This document shows, in pieces, positions 26,973 to 37,800 of a DNA stretch of 64,000 bases. A model generated the notes under the pieces. It saw nothing but the letters and a program-made list of their open reading frames with translations, ran no database searches and was not told where the DNA came from. Origin of the DNA: Parapedobacter pyrenivorans (GTDB taxonomy: Bacteria > Bacteroidota > Bacteroidia > Sphingobacteriales > Sphingobacteriaceae); NCBI RefSeq assembly GCF_014636865.1, contig NZ_BMER01000001.1, forward strand, positions 2,096,718 to 2,160,717, given 5' to 3'. The translations under genes were made by a program, and so were the position numbers. Within the stretch, counting starts at the first letter, position 1, and each line of letters starts with the position of its first letter.

Positions 26973-26974
26973 CG

Positions 26975-27187
26975 CTAATCGTTGTCGAGCTTTTGTTTCA
27001 AAGATTCGTCGGAGTAGCCTTTTGCATCCCAAATGGCATCTGCGTTATCTCTTGCTTGATCCAATAGGAACTTCGCCATAACCTTTTTTAATTCCAACAA
27101 TTGGCTATCCGGTATGCCCGTCGAGAAGAGTTTCAGCAATTCCGCTTGCACGTTGCTGAGCGGTGGTTGTACAGTTATATTTGCCAA
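26975..27187 (-). CDS. Small antitoxin-like protein paired with the PIN toxin
   Basis: 70 aa. The start codon is TTG at 27187 (minus strand). It is favoured because AAAGGAG, a strong Shine-Dalgarno sequence unusual in this phylum, stands 8 bases before it, and an in-frame stop lies a few codons further up. The protein (QAELLKLFSTGIPDSQLLEL, FLLDQARDNADAIWDAKGYS) matches the helical partner commonly encoded upstream of PIN proteins of this type; its C-terminus is acidic and probably wraps the toxin. The TAG stop is 2 bp before the toxin ATG, so they form a bicistron. No DNA-binding fold is obvious. Confidence 0.75.
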   Translation of the reverse strand: MANITVQPPLSNVQAELLKLFSTGIPDSQLLELKKVMAKFLLDQARDNADAIWDAKGYSDESLKQKLDND

Positions 27188-27512
27188 GTTAATATCTCCT
27201 TTCTATTTCCCTATAATCTCTCCTCATGTTTAATCCGTTGCCATGCTTTAGACAGGAGAAAACTGAGGTTACCTACAAAAATACGAAAAGTATTGGAGTT
27301 TAAAAGGTACCTGCGTATCCATTGAGGAAACCGAAAGTCTTTCAAAGAAATATGACAGATTGAACCTGTGCTGATAAAACATGATTTGCCATTTTGCTGT
27401 TGTTGATATTACAAAAAGGGGTATAATTTGACTACAAAGAGATAACATATCGTGGTTTTAAGGGGGCGTTACGGAGTATTTTTGTGATGCGACAATTATT
27501 AACCATCAATAC
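27188..27512. other. 325-bp divergent intergenic region: toxin-antitoxin promoter and sulfatase promoter
   Basis: No gene seen. Reading leftwards, a minus-strand TATTTTTG box (27283-27276) is a likely -7 element for the antitoxin-toxin pair. Reading rightwards, operator copy C and its -7 box (27420-27484) precede the sulfatase, followed by the leader sequence CAATTATTAACC. The remaining bases show nothing I can name. Confidence 0.6.
27420..27484 (+). promoter_or_regulatory. Operator copy C plus promoter for the lone sulfatase
   Basis: The 40-bp block is 27420-27459: half-site GGTATAATTTGAC at 27420 and half-site GATAACATATCG at 27441, 21 bp apart, ending CGTGGTTTT. Exactly 17 bases later is TATTTTTG (27477-27484), a perfect TAnnTTTG box. 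Same geometry as copies A, B and D. Confidence 0.82.
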
Positions 27513-28898
27513 ATGAAAGCCATTATCAAAAGTATAATCATCGTTGGATTATTATTACAATCCCTCACTTCACAGAGCCAGGAGCAACCCAACATCATTG
27601 TGATCCTGACCGACGACATGGGGTTCAGTGATATCGGTGCATTCGGAGGGAATTTCGTGCCGACTCCGCAGCTAGACCGATTCGCGGAAGAAGGTACTCG
27701 GTTTACCCAGTATTACAGCGCGTCCCCGATTTGCAGCCCTTCGCGCACGAGCATCCTAACCGGTATGTTTCCGGCCGAATGGAATTTTACCACGTTTCTT
27801 AACAATAGGCGAAGCAACGAGTTGGCTGAACAGGCCAACTACCTCAATGTCCATGCACCGTCTATCGCCAAGGTGCTGAAAAGTGCAGGCTATGCAACGG
27901 GTCATTTCGGGAAGTGGCATATGGGTGGCGGCCGCGATATCAAAAATGCACCGAAGTTTGAAAAATATGGGTTTGATGAGCATGCCAGCACGTATGAAAG
28001 CCCGGAGCCGGATCCGGTATTGACGGCTACAGACTGGATATGGTCTGACGTGGACAGCGTAAAACGTTGGGATAGAACTGCCTATTTTGTGGATAAGACA
28101 TTGGGTTTTTTGCGACGGCATCGGGGTACACCCTGTTTTGTGAACCTGTGGCCCGATGACATGCATGATCCGTGGGTGCCCGAGGAAAACCGGCGGCAAT
28201 CAGGCCAGTTTCCGATGAACCCCAAGGAAGAGGATGCATTCAAACTGGTGCTGGCCGAATTTGACAAACAGCTAGGCAGACTTTTCGAGGGACTGCGTGA
28301 GTTGGGTATTGCCGAAAATACGATCGTGATTTTTACGAGCGACAACGGCGCACTGCCGAGCTTCAAAGGCAGTCGTAATGGTGGGCTTCGTGGTACGAAG
28401 CTTTCGTTATACGAGGGCGGTATCCGCATGCCGTTCATTGTCAGATGGCCCGGCCATGTGCCTGCTGGCGCAACGGATAGTCTTTCGGTACTGAACTCGA
28501 CTGATCTCTTCCCAACGCTGACCAGCATTGCTTCGGCTAAGTTGCCCGCGAACTATAAAGGGGATGGTGAAGATCGGTCGGCGGTATGGCTGGGAACACC
28601 CGCTTCGCGGACCAAGGATATGTATTGGGAATATGGCAGGAACGACCATGCGTTTAACTATCCGAAGGGGAGAGATCGAAGCCCTAATCTAGCCATCCGA
28701 TCGGGAAAGTGGAAGCTGATCATGGATTACCATAAGAACAATCCCGAATTGTATGACATGGAACAGGATCGCTATGAGACGACCAATTTGGCCGATGCAC
28801 ACCCCGATATTGTCAAAGCATTGCGTACGAAATTAATCACTTGGCGTACGTATTTGCCGGAGCTGACCACAGGGCGCGCGAATCCGCCGGTTGAGTGA
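27513..28898 (+). CDS. Sulfatase (formylglycine-dependent, family S1), secreted
   Basis: 461 aa with signal peptide (about residues 1-22). Hydrolyses a sulfate ester, probably on a carbohydrate, in the periplasm or at the surface. The maturation signature is PICSPSRTSILTG with Cys74, which must be converted to formylglycine by a maturase not encoded in this window. Metal ligands: Asp34/Asp35 (LTDDMG) and the later DN pair in TSDNGALPSF. Lys/His motifs such as HFGKWHMGGG and LRGTKLSLYEGG are conserved. It stands alone between a toxin-antitoxin pair and the next PUL, with its own promoter carrying operator copy C and a terminator after it. Sulfate position and sugar unknown. Confidence 0.93.
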   Translation: MKAIIKSIIIVGLLLQSLTSQSQEQPNIIVILTDDMGFSDIGAFGGNFVPTPQLDRFAEEGTRFTQYYSASPICSPSRTSILTGMFPAEWNFTTFLNNRRSNELAEQANYLNVHAPSIAKVLKSAGYATGHFGKWHMGGGRDIKNAPKFEKYGFDEHASTYESPEPDPVLTATDWIWSDVDSVKRWDRTAYFVDKTLGFLRRHRGTPCFVNLWPDDMHDPWVPEENRRQSGQFPMNPKEEDAFKLVLAEFDKQLGRLFEGLRELGIAENTIVIFTSDNGALPSFKGSRNGGLRGTKLSLYEGGIRMPFIVRWPGHVPAGATDSLSVLNSTDLFPTLTSIASAKLPANYKGDGEDRSAVWLGTPASRTKDMYWEYGRNDHAFNYPKGRDRSPNLAIRSGKWKLIMDYHKNNPELYDMEQDRYETTNLADAHPDIVKALRTKLITWRTYLPELTTGRANPPVE

Positions 28899-28939
28899 TA
28901 CGTTGATACATTATCCCGTAAACTGGTTTTCGCCTGCTG

Positions 28940-28974
28940 CTTGCCATTGGTAACCCGATGGCAAGTCTTTTTTT
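28940..28974 (+). terminator. Rho-independent terminator after the lone sulfatase
   Basis: CTTGCCAT (28940-28947) pairs with ATGGCAAG (28958-28965) around a 10-base loop. Seven T residues follow at 28968-28974. Confidence 0.85.
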
Positions 28975-29110
28975 GTCTACATCGTTGGTTTCGTATAGGT
29001 TATCGATGGAATCGCCCCCTGGATTTGAGACAAAATCGATAGTTATTGAATAAAATCAAGTAAAAACACGTCGTTATTTTGCAGCTGGAATAAACCAATT
29101 ATTAACGACT

Positions 29111-32100
29111 ATGCAGAAACTTTTAATTACGTGTCCGCTATTGATCATCATGTCGTTCTGCGGTATGGCATACGGGAGTCTCCCAGTATCGCTAGACATT
29201 TACAAGAGCGAGTTGAACCAAGACAGTTTGGTCTCGGGTATTGTTTCCTCGGTGACCGGGGAGCCTATTGGGGGCGTAACGATTTCGGTCAATGACCGGG
29301 TGCAAACAGTTTCTACCAATCCCGAAGGAAAGTATTCCATCCGTGCAAAAGGAACGGATGTACTCCGCTTCTCTTCGGTAGGCTATGAAACGTTGGAAAT
29401 AACGGTTGACAACCGCACGGTGGTGGATGCGCAGCTTCATGCGGTGTCGCATTCGCTGGAAGAAGTTGTCGTTGTCGGTTACGGTGAGCAACGTCGCGCG
29501 AACCTGACCAACGCGATATCGACCGTCGGCTCAGAAGAACTTACCCAAAGTCCGGTGCCCACGGTTTCCCAGGCGCTGATCGGCAAAGTGGCGGGCGTGA
29601 CTTCGCGGGCGCCAGACGGAAGGCCTGGCGCGGAGGCTCGGATGCAGATCCGGAATATGGGTACACCGTTGTATGTGATTGATGGGGTCCCTTCCGGCGC
29701 TCAGCAATTCAACAACCTGAATGGAGAAGACATCGAGAGCTTGTCTATACTGAAGGATGCATCGGCGGCTGTATACGGCCTGCGGGCGTCCAACGGTGTG
29801 GTGTTGGTTACCACGAAAAAGGGCGGGTTGAACCGGGAAAATCGAATCAATGTCAATGCATATCATGGGTGGCAGAGCCTATTCCGTTTCCCGACCCCCG
29901 CTAGTGCGGCCGATTATGTACGGGCTAATGCGGAAGCTGATATGAATGAGTTTGGTGAGTCGACCTGGACGCGCGAAGAGGTTGAAAAATGGCAGCGCGG
30001 AGAACCAGGATACGAAGGGTTTGACTGGTCGACCTACCTGAAAAGTAACGCACCACAGTCTTACGTCAACCTGAATACTTCGGGCGGTGGCGAACGGACA
30101 AGTTACCACGTATCCGTAAGCCGTCTTAACCAGGATGCCGTTTTTGATGGATATAATTTTAACCGGACGAATCTGCAGACCAATGTCGAGACCCGAATCG
30201 GCAAGCGGCTTAAAGCAGGCGTCCGCATCAACGGAAAGGTGGAAGCGAGAGATTTGCTGGGGCTTCCGGGCGCAGATGATTATTTCCAATCACTGCTGGG
30301 CCAATTCCGGAACAGGCCAACCGAGCAACCGTATGCCAACGGAAACCCGGAATATCCGGCAACAAATAACAATTTTGCGAGCAATTACGCAACGTTTCCG
30401 TACTCTGGTTACACCAAAACGGAACGCCGCACGTTGCAGACGAGTTTTGATGTTGAATACAAGTTTCCGATAGAAGGGTTGACCGCTACGGGTATGTATG
30501 CGTTTTTCTATAACAACCTTTTCGAAAATATATTTGAAAAAACCTTCGATACCTATGCGTATAACGCACAGACCGACCAATACGTGGTTACCGGAGGGCA
30601 ACAGAATCCTTTCCGGTCAAGGAGCAACGGATACATCACGGACAACGTATACCGCGTACAGCTGAACTATAAGCGTACGTTCGGAAAACACGATGTCAGT
30701 GCCTTCGGCGCAATGGAGGCTCAGGAGCGGTTGGATAACTTGTTTTTTATCCGTTCGCAACCCGCTACAAATTATATCGATCTGATCAATAGTTTCAATG
30801 AACTGCAGGCGGTGGATGACCGCGTGATCGAAGAAGCACGTGCAGGGTTTATTTTCCGGGCAAACTATGGTTTTGACAACAAATACCTATTGGAGCTCGG
30901 AGGACGTTATGATGGTTCGTGGCGGTTTCCGAAAGGAGATAGATGGGGCTTTTTCCCATTTGTGAGTGGCGGTTGGCGGATCTCTGAAGAGAAATTCATG
31001 CAAAACAGCGGGGTAGCCCAGGTGCTGACCGACTTGAAGATACGGGCTTCTTACGGGCAGACAGGAAGTGAAGATAACGGCGTTGGGCCGTTCGCTTACC
31101 TGCCCGGATATAACTGGAATTCCGGTACCGCGTTTCTGGATAATCAGCTGATCACTGGAATTGTTTCGCGTGGCCTTCCCGTAACGACACTGACGTGGGT
31201 GAAAAGCGAGATAATGAATGTAGGCCTGGATTTCTCGCTGTTAGGGAACAAATGGAACGGTAGCTTTGAAGTATTCAGGCGCAACCTGACGGGAATCCCG
31301 GCCTCCCGCTACGATTTGTTGTTGCCCGCAGAAGTCGGTTTTGGCCTCCCGGCCGAAAATTTGAATGCAAACAAAATGCTCGGCATGGAGACTGCCTTGA
31401 ATTATTCCAATAATGCAGGAAACGTATCTTACAGCATCGGTGCCAATGCGACGCTGGCCAGGTTGAAGAATTGGTATTCCTATAGACCACGGTTCGGCAA
31501 TTCTTGGGATGAATACCGGAATTCGTCTGAAAACCGCTGGGCACGGATAAATTGGAGCTACGAATACATCGGTCAGTTTCAGTCTGAAGAGGAAATCGCC
31601 AATTACCCGGTCAATATTGACGGGCAGAACAACACGACGCTGAATCCGGGTGATTTCATCTATAAGGATCAAAACAATGACGGGGTAATAAACGGCTTGG
31701 ATGAACGGCCGAATGCTTATAGCGAGGGAAACCTGCCTTACCTCAACTTCGGGTTGAACACGAGTGTGGCGTATAAAGGCTTTGACTTGACACTGAATTT
31801 TTCCGGTGCAGCGATGCAAAGCCGCGGGCGGGCCGCTGAAATCAAAACCCCGTTCCAGAATGATGCCAATTCGCCGGATTACCTGTTCAATGACCGTTGG
31901 CACCGCCAAGACATTTTTGACCCAACGAGCCCTTGGGTGCCCGGAACCTACCCTGCGCTCAAAAAATCGAACAACGAAAGCAATATGCGTCCGTCGACGT
32001 TTTGGTTCAGGAATACATCCTACCTGCGGCTGCGTGATGTACAGGTGGGGTACAATCTTCCGGCAGCCCTGCTAAAACGTGCTGGCATTACCAAAGTGCG

Positions 32101-32239
32101 GGTGTATGCAAACGGATTTAATCTATTTTCCATTGACAATGTCCGTGACCTGGGAGTTGACCCCGAAACACAGTCGAATAATGGCTTGGACTACCCGTCG
32201 GTGCGCGTGTATAACGTGGGTGTAAATTTAACCTTTTAA
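29111..32239 (+). CDS. SusC/RagA-type TonB-linked outer-membrane transporter
   Basis: 1042 aa with a signal-like leader (about residues 1-22, CPLLIIMSFCGMAYG). Regulatory-like domain (VSGIVSSVTGEPIGGVTISV), TonB box and plug (EEVVVVGYGEQRRANLTN, MGTPLYVIDGVPSG, ILKDASAAVYGLRASNG) and a barrel ending NVGVNLTF. Clearly paralogous to the SusC at 17520. It opens a long operon: its stop shares one base with the SusD start (TAATG). The leader contains CAATTATTAAC just before the start codon, as in front of the sulfatase at 27513 and after operator copy D. I see no copy of the 40-bp operator; the best -7 candidate near 29074 (TTATTTTG) is one base off. Confidence 0.95.
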   Translation: MQKLLITCPLLIIMSFCGMAYGSLPVSLDIYKSELNQDSLVSGIVSSVTGEPIGGVTISVNDRVQTVSTNPEGKYSIRAKGTDVLRFSSVGYETLEITVDNRTVVDAQLHAVSHSLEEVVVVGYGEQRRANLTNAISTVGSEELTQSPVPTVSQALIGKVAGVTSRAPDGRPGAEARMQIRNMGTPLYVIDGVPSGAQQFNNLNGEDIESLSILKDASAAVYGLRASNGVVLVTTKKGGLNRENRINVNAYHGWQSLFRFPTPASAADYVRANAEADMNEFGESTWTREEVEKWQRGEPGYEGFDWSTYLKSNAPQSYVNLNTSGGGERTSYHVSVSRLNQDAVFDGYNFNRTNLQTNVETRIGKRLKAGVRINGKVEARDLLGLPGADDYFQSLLGQFRNRPTEQPYANGNPEYPATNNNFASNYATFPYSGYTKTERRTLQTSFDVEYKFPIEGLTATGMYAFFYNNLFENIFEKTFDTYAYNAQTDQYVVTGGQQNPFRSRSNGYITDNVYRVQLNYKRTFGKHDVSAFGAMEAQERLDNLFFIRSQPATNYIDLINSFNELQAVDDRVIEEARAGFIFRANYGFDNKYLLELGGRYDGSWRFPKGDRWGFFPFVSGGWRISEEKFMQNSGVAQVLTDLKIRASYGQTGSEDNGVGPFAYLPGYNWNSGTAFLDNQLITGIVSRGLPVTTLTWVKSEIMNVGLDFSLLGNKWNGSFEVFRRNLTGIPASRYDLLLPAEVGFGLPAENLNANKMLGMETALNYSNNAGNVSYSIGANATLARLKNWYSYRPRFGNSWDEYRNSSENRWARINWSYEYIGQFQSEEEIANYPVNIDGQNNTTLNPGDFIYKDQNNDGVINGLDERPNAYSEGNLPYLNFGLNTSVAYKGFDLTLNFSGAAMQSRGRAAEIKTPFQNDANSPDYLFNDRWHRQDIFDPTSPWVPGTYPALKKSNNESNMRPSTFWFRNTSYLRLRDVQVGYNLPAALLKRAGITKVRVYANGFNLFSIDNVRDLGVDPETQSNNGLDYPSVRVYNVGVNLTF

Positions 32240-34110
32240 TGACGATGTATATCTATAAAAATATAGCGAAGAGCATTGGTGTTGCTGCTTTGGTAATGCA
32301 GCTCACCAGTTGTGAAAAATGGCTGGACCGAAACCCAACCGAAATCTTGTTGGAGGAACAGGTCTGGAACGACCCCGAAATGGCACGCTCCGTGTTGGCC
32401 AACTTATACAACCGGCTGCAGCCTACGGGCGGTTTGGAGGGCGGGCTGTTATCACCTACCGATGTGGATGAAGGGATGTGGTCGGGCGGTCTCGGTGGAA
32501 ACAATGGGCGAAACACACGCGTAAACTATGGGTATGACGTTAAGCAGCTATGGGATTACGGCTTGATCCGAGATATTAACTTGTTTCTTGAAAACATTGA
32601 GGCATCAACGGTGATGGATGCTGAAGATAAGCAGCAGCTGCTGGCCGAAGGACGGTTTATACGGGCGTATGTTTATTTTCTTCACGTTCGTGGCATGGGC
32701 GGTGTTCCGTTGATTTTGCGTACCTATCAATATGATGGGCCGGAAGGCGTCCCAGCCATGCGCGAACCCCGTGCTACGGAGGCTGGCTTGTATGATTTTA
32801 TTTCGACGGAGCTGGATCAAATCAAAGACCAGTTGCCGCAGACCGCAGGCAGTAAAACCCGAGCCAACAAATGGACCGTATTGGCATTGAAATCACAAGC
32901 CATGCTCTACGCCGCCTCTATTGCAAAATACAATAACCTAATGACCGATCCCATCCGCACAACTAACGGTGAAGTGGGGATACTCGCGGACCGCGCGGCA
33001 GGCTACTATGAGCAGTCATTGGCCGCCTCTCAAGAGATTCTGAACGATGGTCCGTTTGCGCTTTACGAGGAAAATCCGGATCGCGCGCAGAATTTTTACG
33101 AGCTGTTCACTACCAAGAACAATAATCCGGAGGTCATCTGGGCGTTTGATTACACACTCGACGGCAAATACCATAGTTTCACCTTCGAGAACATTCCACG
33201 TTCGCTGCGGGAGAGCGCTGGCGGTGCGGCAGGGGTTACCCCTTCGCTCAACATTGTTGAGGCGTTTGACTACCTGGATGGTCGTCCTGGGGCACTGGTC
33301 ACCCGCACACCCGACAATTCGGACTATATTTATTACGATAGTCCGGAAGCGGTTTTTGAAGGTAAGGACGCGCGGATGGCGGGTACTGTAATCACCCCCG
33401 GATCTACTTTCCGCGGACAACGCATCAATATTCAAGCAGGGGTAATGGAATGGGATGAAGCATCCGGTAGGTACATCGTGCATACCCATGCGGATCTAGG
33501 CCGCGAATTCGAGGACGGCGGACTGATGGTGGGGCACGATGGCCCCCTGCCCAATGCTGCGAACGTCACCAATTCGGGCTTTTACCTCCGGAAATATGTC
33601 GACGCAAGAGTCGGCTCGGCACAACAGGGGCAGGGAAGCGATGTGTGGTGGATCCGGTTCAGGCTCGGTGGGATTTACCTTAACGCTGCCGAAGCCGCTT
33701 TTGAGCTTGGAGACGAGCCACAAGCGCTCGCCTACATGAACCGCCTGCGGGAGCGGGCAGGGTTTGCAGCGAACAGCCTGACCGCATTGACCATCGAGAA
33801 AATAAGGGGAGAATTCCGCGTAGAGCTTGCCTTTGAAGAACAACGTTGGTGGGACTTGAAGCGTTGGCGTATTGCGCATGAGGTATTTAACGGTAATCGC
33901 CAATCGGCGAATACCCTGGTTCATGCCCTATGGCCCTACCGCGTGGTCCGGCCCGGTGACCCGGATAAACACAATAAATACGTTTTTGAGAAGCGTGTGG
34001 CTCCACGGTTTACACAGCCCCGTTTTTTCCGGTTGGGGAATTATTATTCAACCATACCCCAAAATGCGTTGAACGGGAATCCATTGCTTGTTAGAAATCC
34101 ATTTCATTAA
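32239..34110 (+). CDS. SusD/RagB-type surface lipoprotein
   Basis: 623 aa, lipobox MQLTSC with Cys25. The ATG at 32239 overlaps the SusC stop by one base; Met3 (32245) is an alternative. SusD motifs: KWLDRNPTEILLEEQVWND, LLAEGRFIRAYVYFLHVRG, RERAGFAANSL and VELAFEEQRWWDLKRWRI. Same length and motif order as the SusD at 20690, which supports duplication of a SusC-SusD-DUF3823 unit. Binds glycan on the cell surface and delivers it to SusC. Followed after 12 bp by the DUF3823 gene. Confidence 0.95.
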   Translation: MTMYIYKNIAKSIGVAALVMQLTSCEKWLDRNPTEILLEEQVWNDPEMARSVLANLYNRLQPTGGLEGGLLSPTDVDEGMWSGGLGGNNGRNTRVNYGYDVKQLWDYGLIRDINLFLENIEASTVMDAEDKQQLLAEGRFIRAYVYFLHVRGMGGVPLILRTYQYDGPEGVPAMREPRATEAGLYDFISTELDQIKDQLPQTAGSKTRANKWTVLALKSQAMLYAASIAKYNNLMTDPIRTTNGEVGILADRAAGYYEQSLAASQEILNDGPFALYEENPDRAQNFYELFTTKNNNPEVIWAFDYTLDGKYHSFTFENIPRSLRESAGGAAGVTPSLNIVEAFDYLDGRPGALVTRTPDNSDYIYYDSPEAVFEGKDARMAGTVITPGSTFRGQRINIQAGVMEWDEASGRYIVHTHADLGREFEDGGLMVGHDGPLPNAANVTNSGFYLRKYVDARVGSAQQGQGSDVWWIRFRLGGIYLNAAEAAFELGDEPQALAYMNRLRERAGFAANSLTALTIEKIRGEFRVELAFEEQRWWDLKRWRIAHEVFNGNRQSANTLVHALWPYRVVRPGDPDKHNKYVFEKRVAPRFTQPRFFRLGNYYSTIPQNALNGNPLLVRNPFH

Positions 34111-34122
34111 ACCATTACTACG

Positions 34123-34800
34123 ATGAATCGAAAAAATTTATATCGCTTATTGATCTTTCCTGTTGTTTTGCTTGCTGGCTGCGAGTTGGATAACTACGAT
34201 CCGCCTGCTTCGCCTTTGAACGGCAGGTTGGTTCACAACGATCAACCCATCGAGATCCGTCAGGGTATGAATGTATTGCAGCTTTTCCAGAACAGCTACG
34301 AAAATAACACCCCTATCGCGATACAGGTAAGACAAGACGGGAGTTTTTCGTCCATGCTGTTTGACGGTAGCTATCAATTGGTGCGGATCGGTGGCAATGG
34401 TCCGTGGAATCATATTCCGGATACGATTATGGTAGCGGTGAACGGCGCAACAACGGTCGACATACCCGTTACCCCTTATTTTTCCATTTCGGGTGCAGCG
34501 TTTTCTGTAGACAACGGGGTGTTGACGGCAAGTTGCTCGGTTACCAGGAATGTTGCCGAGCGCCAGCTGGAGGCTGTGGTATTGCTGGTAGGAAAGCGGG
34601 CGCTGCTAGACCACATGTACCGCATCACCGAAAGTAGGAAGCCCAGTGGGCAGGTCAACCTGGATGAACCAGTGGTACTGACCCAATCGCTTGATGCCGA
34701 CCTGCTCGCATCAGAGCCTTACCTTTTTGCACGTATCGGCGTCAAAACGGTCGGCCATCCGGAATATATTTATTCCCCGGTGTGGCAAGTCGTTCGGTAA
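34123..34800 (+). CDS. DUF3823-type SusD-associated lipoprotein
   Basis: 225 aa, leader ending VLLAGC (Cys20). The conserved ELDNYDPPASPLNGRLVHND and the FDGSYQLVRIGGNGPWNH segments pair it with the paralogue at 22579 (FDGEYKLVTRDNNGPWVN). It is probably an extra surface lipoprotein of the SusC/SusD complex; function inferred from position only. It ends 15 bp before the sensor kinase gene, so the regulator is co-transcribed with the transport genes it may control. Confidence 0.87.
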   Translation: MNRKNLYRLLIFPVVLLAGCELDNYDPPASPLNGRLVHNDQPIEIRQGMNVLQLFQNSYENNTPIAIQVRQDGSFSSMLFDGSYQLVRIGGNGPWNHIPDTIMVAVNGATTVDIPVTPYFSISGAAFSVDNGVLTASCSVTRNVAERQLEAVVLLVGKRALLDHMYRITESRKPSGQVNLDEPVVLTQSLDADLLASEPYLFARIGVKTVGHPEYIYSPVWQVVR

Positions 34801-34815
34801 AACGTATATTTGGGT

Positions 34816-37800
34816 ATGCCTCGGTATGTGTCAACGGTTTTTTTGCTGGTATTTTCTTCCTTCGCCCTTAGGGGACAACCGCATTACTTCAAGCATTTCC
34901 AGGTTGATCAAGGACTGTCACACAATTCGGTAACGTGCATCATCCAAGACCGTCTTGGGTTTATTTGGGTTGGCACGAAAGGTGGGTTGGACCGATTTGA
35001 TGGGCATGAATTTGAAGATATTGCACTTGATCCGGGAACGGCGGGTGCGAATCATATAACGTCCTTGTATGAGGACCGTCACGGAAAGATTTGGATAGGC
35101 ACCATTTCAGGATTATTCCGTTTCGATCCCCGAAGTGGGCGATGCGAACGGGTACCGCAATCTCCCGCTTTACGCGTCGCCGATATCCGTGAAGACACCG
35201 CGAATCAGGTATGGTTTATCGCTGGTGGGCGCTTATACAAATATAACGGGGAGACCTCCCGTATCACTGCACTGAACGTGCAGGCTTCGGCCATTGAAAT
35301 TGATAGCGAAGGCGGGGTATGGATAGGGGGGCGGCAGGGAGCAGTCAAAAATGTCAATGCCGAAACCAATCGAACAACCCCTATCGAGCAGCCACGCCAC
35401 CAATCCATCAACCGTGGATTGATCACGTGTATGACTGCAGTGAATCAGTTCCTCCTTGTCGGTACAACGAAGGGCCTCTGGCGGCTCGACCGGCGTACGG
35501 CGCAGTGGAAGACGTTATTGACGAAAAACAGCCAGGGAGCAGATGTCTTTGTGCGGGATATCGAGGCTATCAAGAACGAAGGGAAATACTACATCGCTAC
35601 GGAGTCGGGGCTGTTTGTTTACGATTACGGTAAGGATCGGTTTGAATCGGTTGAGAAAGTGATAGGAGACCCCTATTCGCTCAATGATAATGCGGTGTAT
35701 ACGGTTTGCGTGGATAACCGGAACGGTGTGTGGCTGGGTACTTTTTTTGGGGGCGTTAATTTCTACTCACGAGAGAACGGTAGTTTTGAAAAGTATAGTC
35801 CACTACCGGCAAATGCATCTATTTCCGGCAACGCGGTCCGTGAAATCTGTGGAGACGACGAAGGCAATGTATGGATTGGTACAGAAGATGCAGGCATAAC
35901 CAAATTCAATCCGAAGACCGGTTTTTTCGAACACTTGGTTTTCGGAGATCCGCGTACTGGGATTTCCTATCCAAACATCCATGGCTTGCTGGTTGATGGT
36001 GGGCGGCTCTATGCCGGTCCTTTCGTGCATGGCCTTGAAGTGATGGACTTGGCTAGTGGCAAAGTCGTAGAGCGATACGCAGATATCCGCACGCGAGACA
36101 GCCTATTTGCAAGTAATTTTGTAATGTCTATTTACAAAACCACTTCCGGTCGCATCTTGGTGGGTACGACCGGTGCCGGCTTGCATTGGTATGACTCGGT
36201 TTCCAAAACGTTGACCCAAGTACAGGAAATACCCCAAAAATCCTATGTGTATGCGGTTTTTGAGGATCATGCCGGAACGATATGGACCGGAAGCCTCTCC
36301 TCCGGCGTCTTCTATTTTAATCCTAAGACAGGCGAACATGGAAATGTCAATTTCAGCCTCGATAGTGCGGACCGCAGGTTCTATACAATTCAAGGTATCC
36401 ACGAAGATCGTAACCGTACCCTTTGGTTTACGTCCGAGGGCGGTGGATTGATCCGGTTGGATAGTAGCCGAACCGGTTTTCGCCGATACACCAAAGCGGA
36501 AGGACTGCCCACCGAATACACTTACCGGATGTTGGAAGACCGTAGTGGTCGTCTCTGGATTAGCAGCCTGAAGGGGCTGATCTGTTTTAACCCCGAGACG
36601 GAAGATATTAACGTGTATACGCAAGCCAACGGACTGATTACCGATCAGTTTAACTATAGTTCTGCCTATAAGACCGCCGATGGGAAAATGTACTTCGGTA
36701 CGGTAAAAGGGATGGTCGCCTTTATCCCCGAAAACTTGGTGAAAAACACGCAGCCCCCGCCACTATACATAACGGGGTTGCAGGTGGGCGATACAAAGAT
36801 AAGACCCAAGGATAGTCTGGCGATATTGGGCACGTCTGCCTTAGTTACCGATTCCGTTACGTTAGACTATAAGCACTCCAGTTTTGAGATTGCATTTGCC
36901 GCGCTCGACTTCGCTGCTCCGTCTGCCATCCGTTATCGGTACCGAATGGAGGGGTTCGAGGATAAATGGACGTATTTGTCATCCAACAGAAAAGCATATT
37001 ATACCGGTCTGCCTGCTGGAACCTATCGGTTTGTTGTAACGGCTGAAAGCAACGTGGGTTATTGGAAGACGGAGCCAAAAAGCTTGGTTGTTACCGTTTT
37101 GCCGCCATTATGGAAGAGTTGGCCAGCCTATGTTTGTTATGCCTTGGCAGTATTGCTATTGGTTGCTAGCACGGTATATTACTATCACCGCAACGTGAAA
37201 AGGCGGAATGCGAGGCGGCTCAAACTCCGTGAGCTGGAAATGGAGAAGGAGGCATACCGATCAAAGATTGAGTTTTTCACGAATATCGCCCACGAAATCC
37301 GGACACCGTTGACCCTGATAAAAGGTCCGGTTGAGTGGGCGTATGACAAAGCCGAAGATGCTGGCGCGGTAAAGCGAAATCTTACGCTGGTGAAAAGCTA
37401 TACGGATCGGTTGGTAGCGTTGACAACCCAGTTGCTCGACTTCAGGAAAGCGGAGATCAATCAATTCTCGCTCAATTTTGCGCATACGGACATCGGCATG
37501 ACGACCGCTAACTTGATAGCCGATTTTACGCCCGAAGCGGAGAAGCGGGACATCGTGTTGCGGGCTTTCGGACAGAAAATGCCATTGATGGCAGCTGTCG
37601 ATCGCGAGGCTTTTGTTAAGATCGTGAGTAATTTGCTGTCCAATGCGATTAAATATGCGGACCAGTATGTGTCCGTCGAATGGGAGGAGGATGCCATCGC
37701 GCAGCAGTTTTCGGTGATCGTTGCCAATGACGGCGAAATCATTCCCGAGAAATACCGGGAAAAGATATTTGAACCTTTTTTCAGGATTCCTAGCCGGAAA

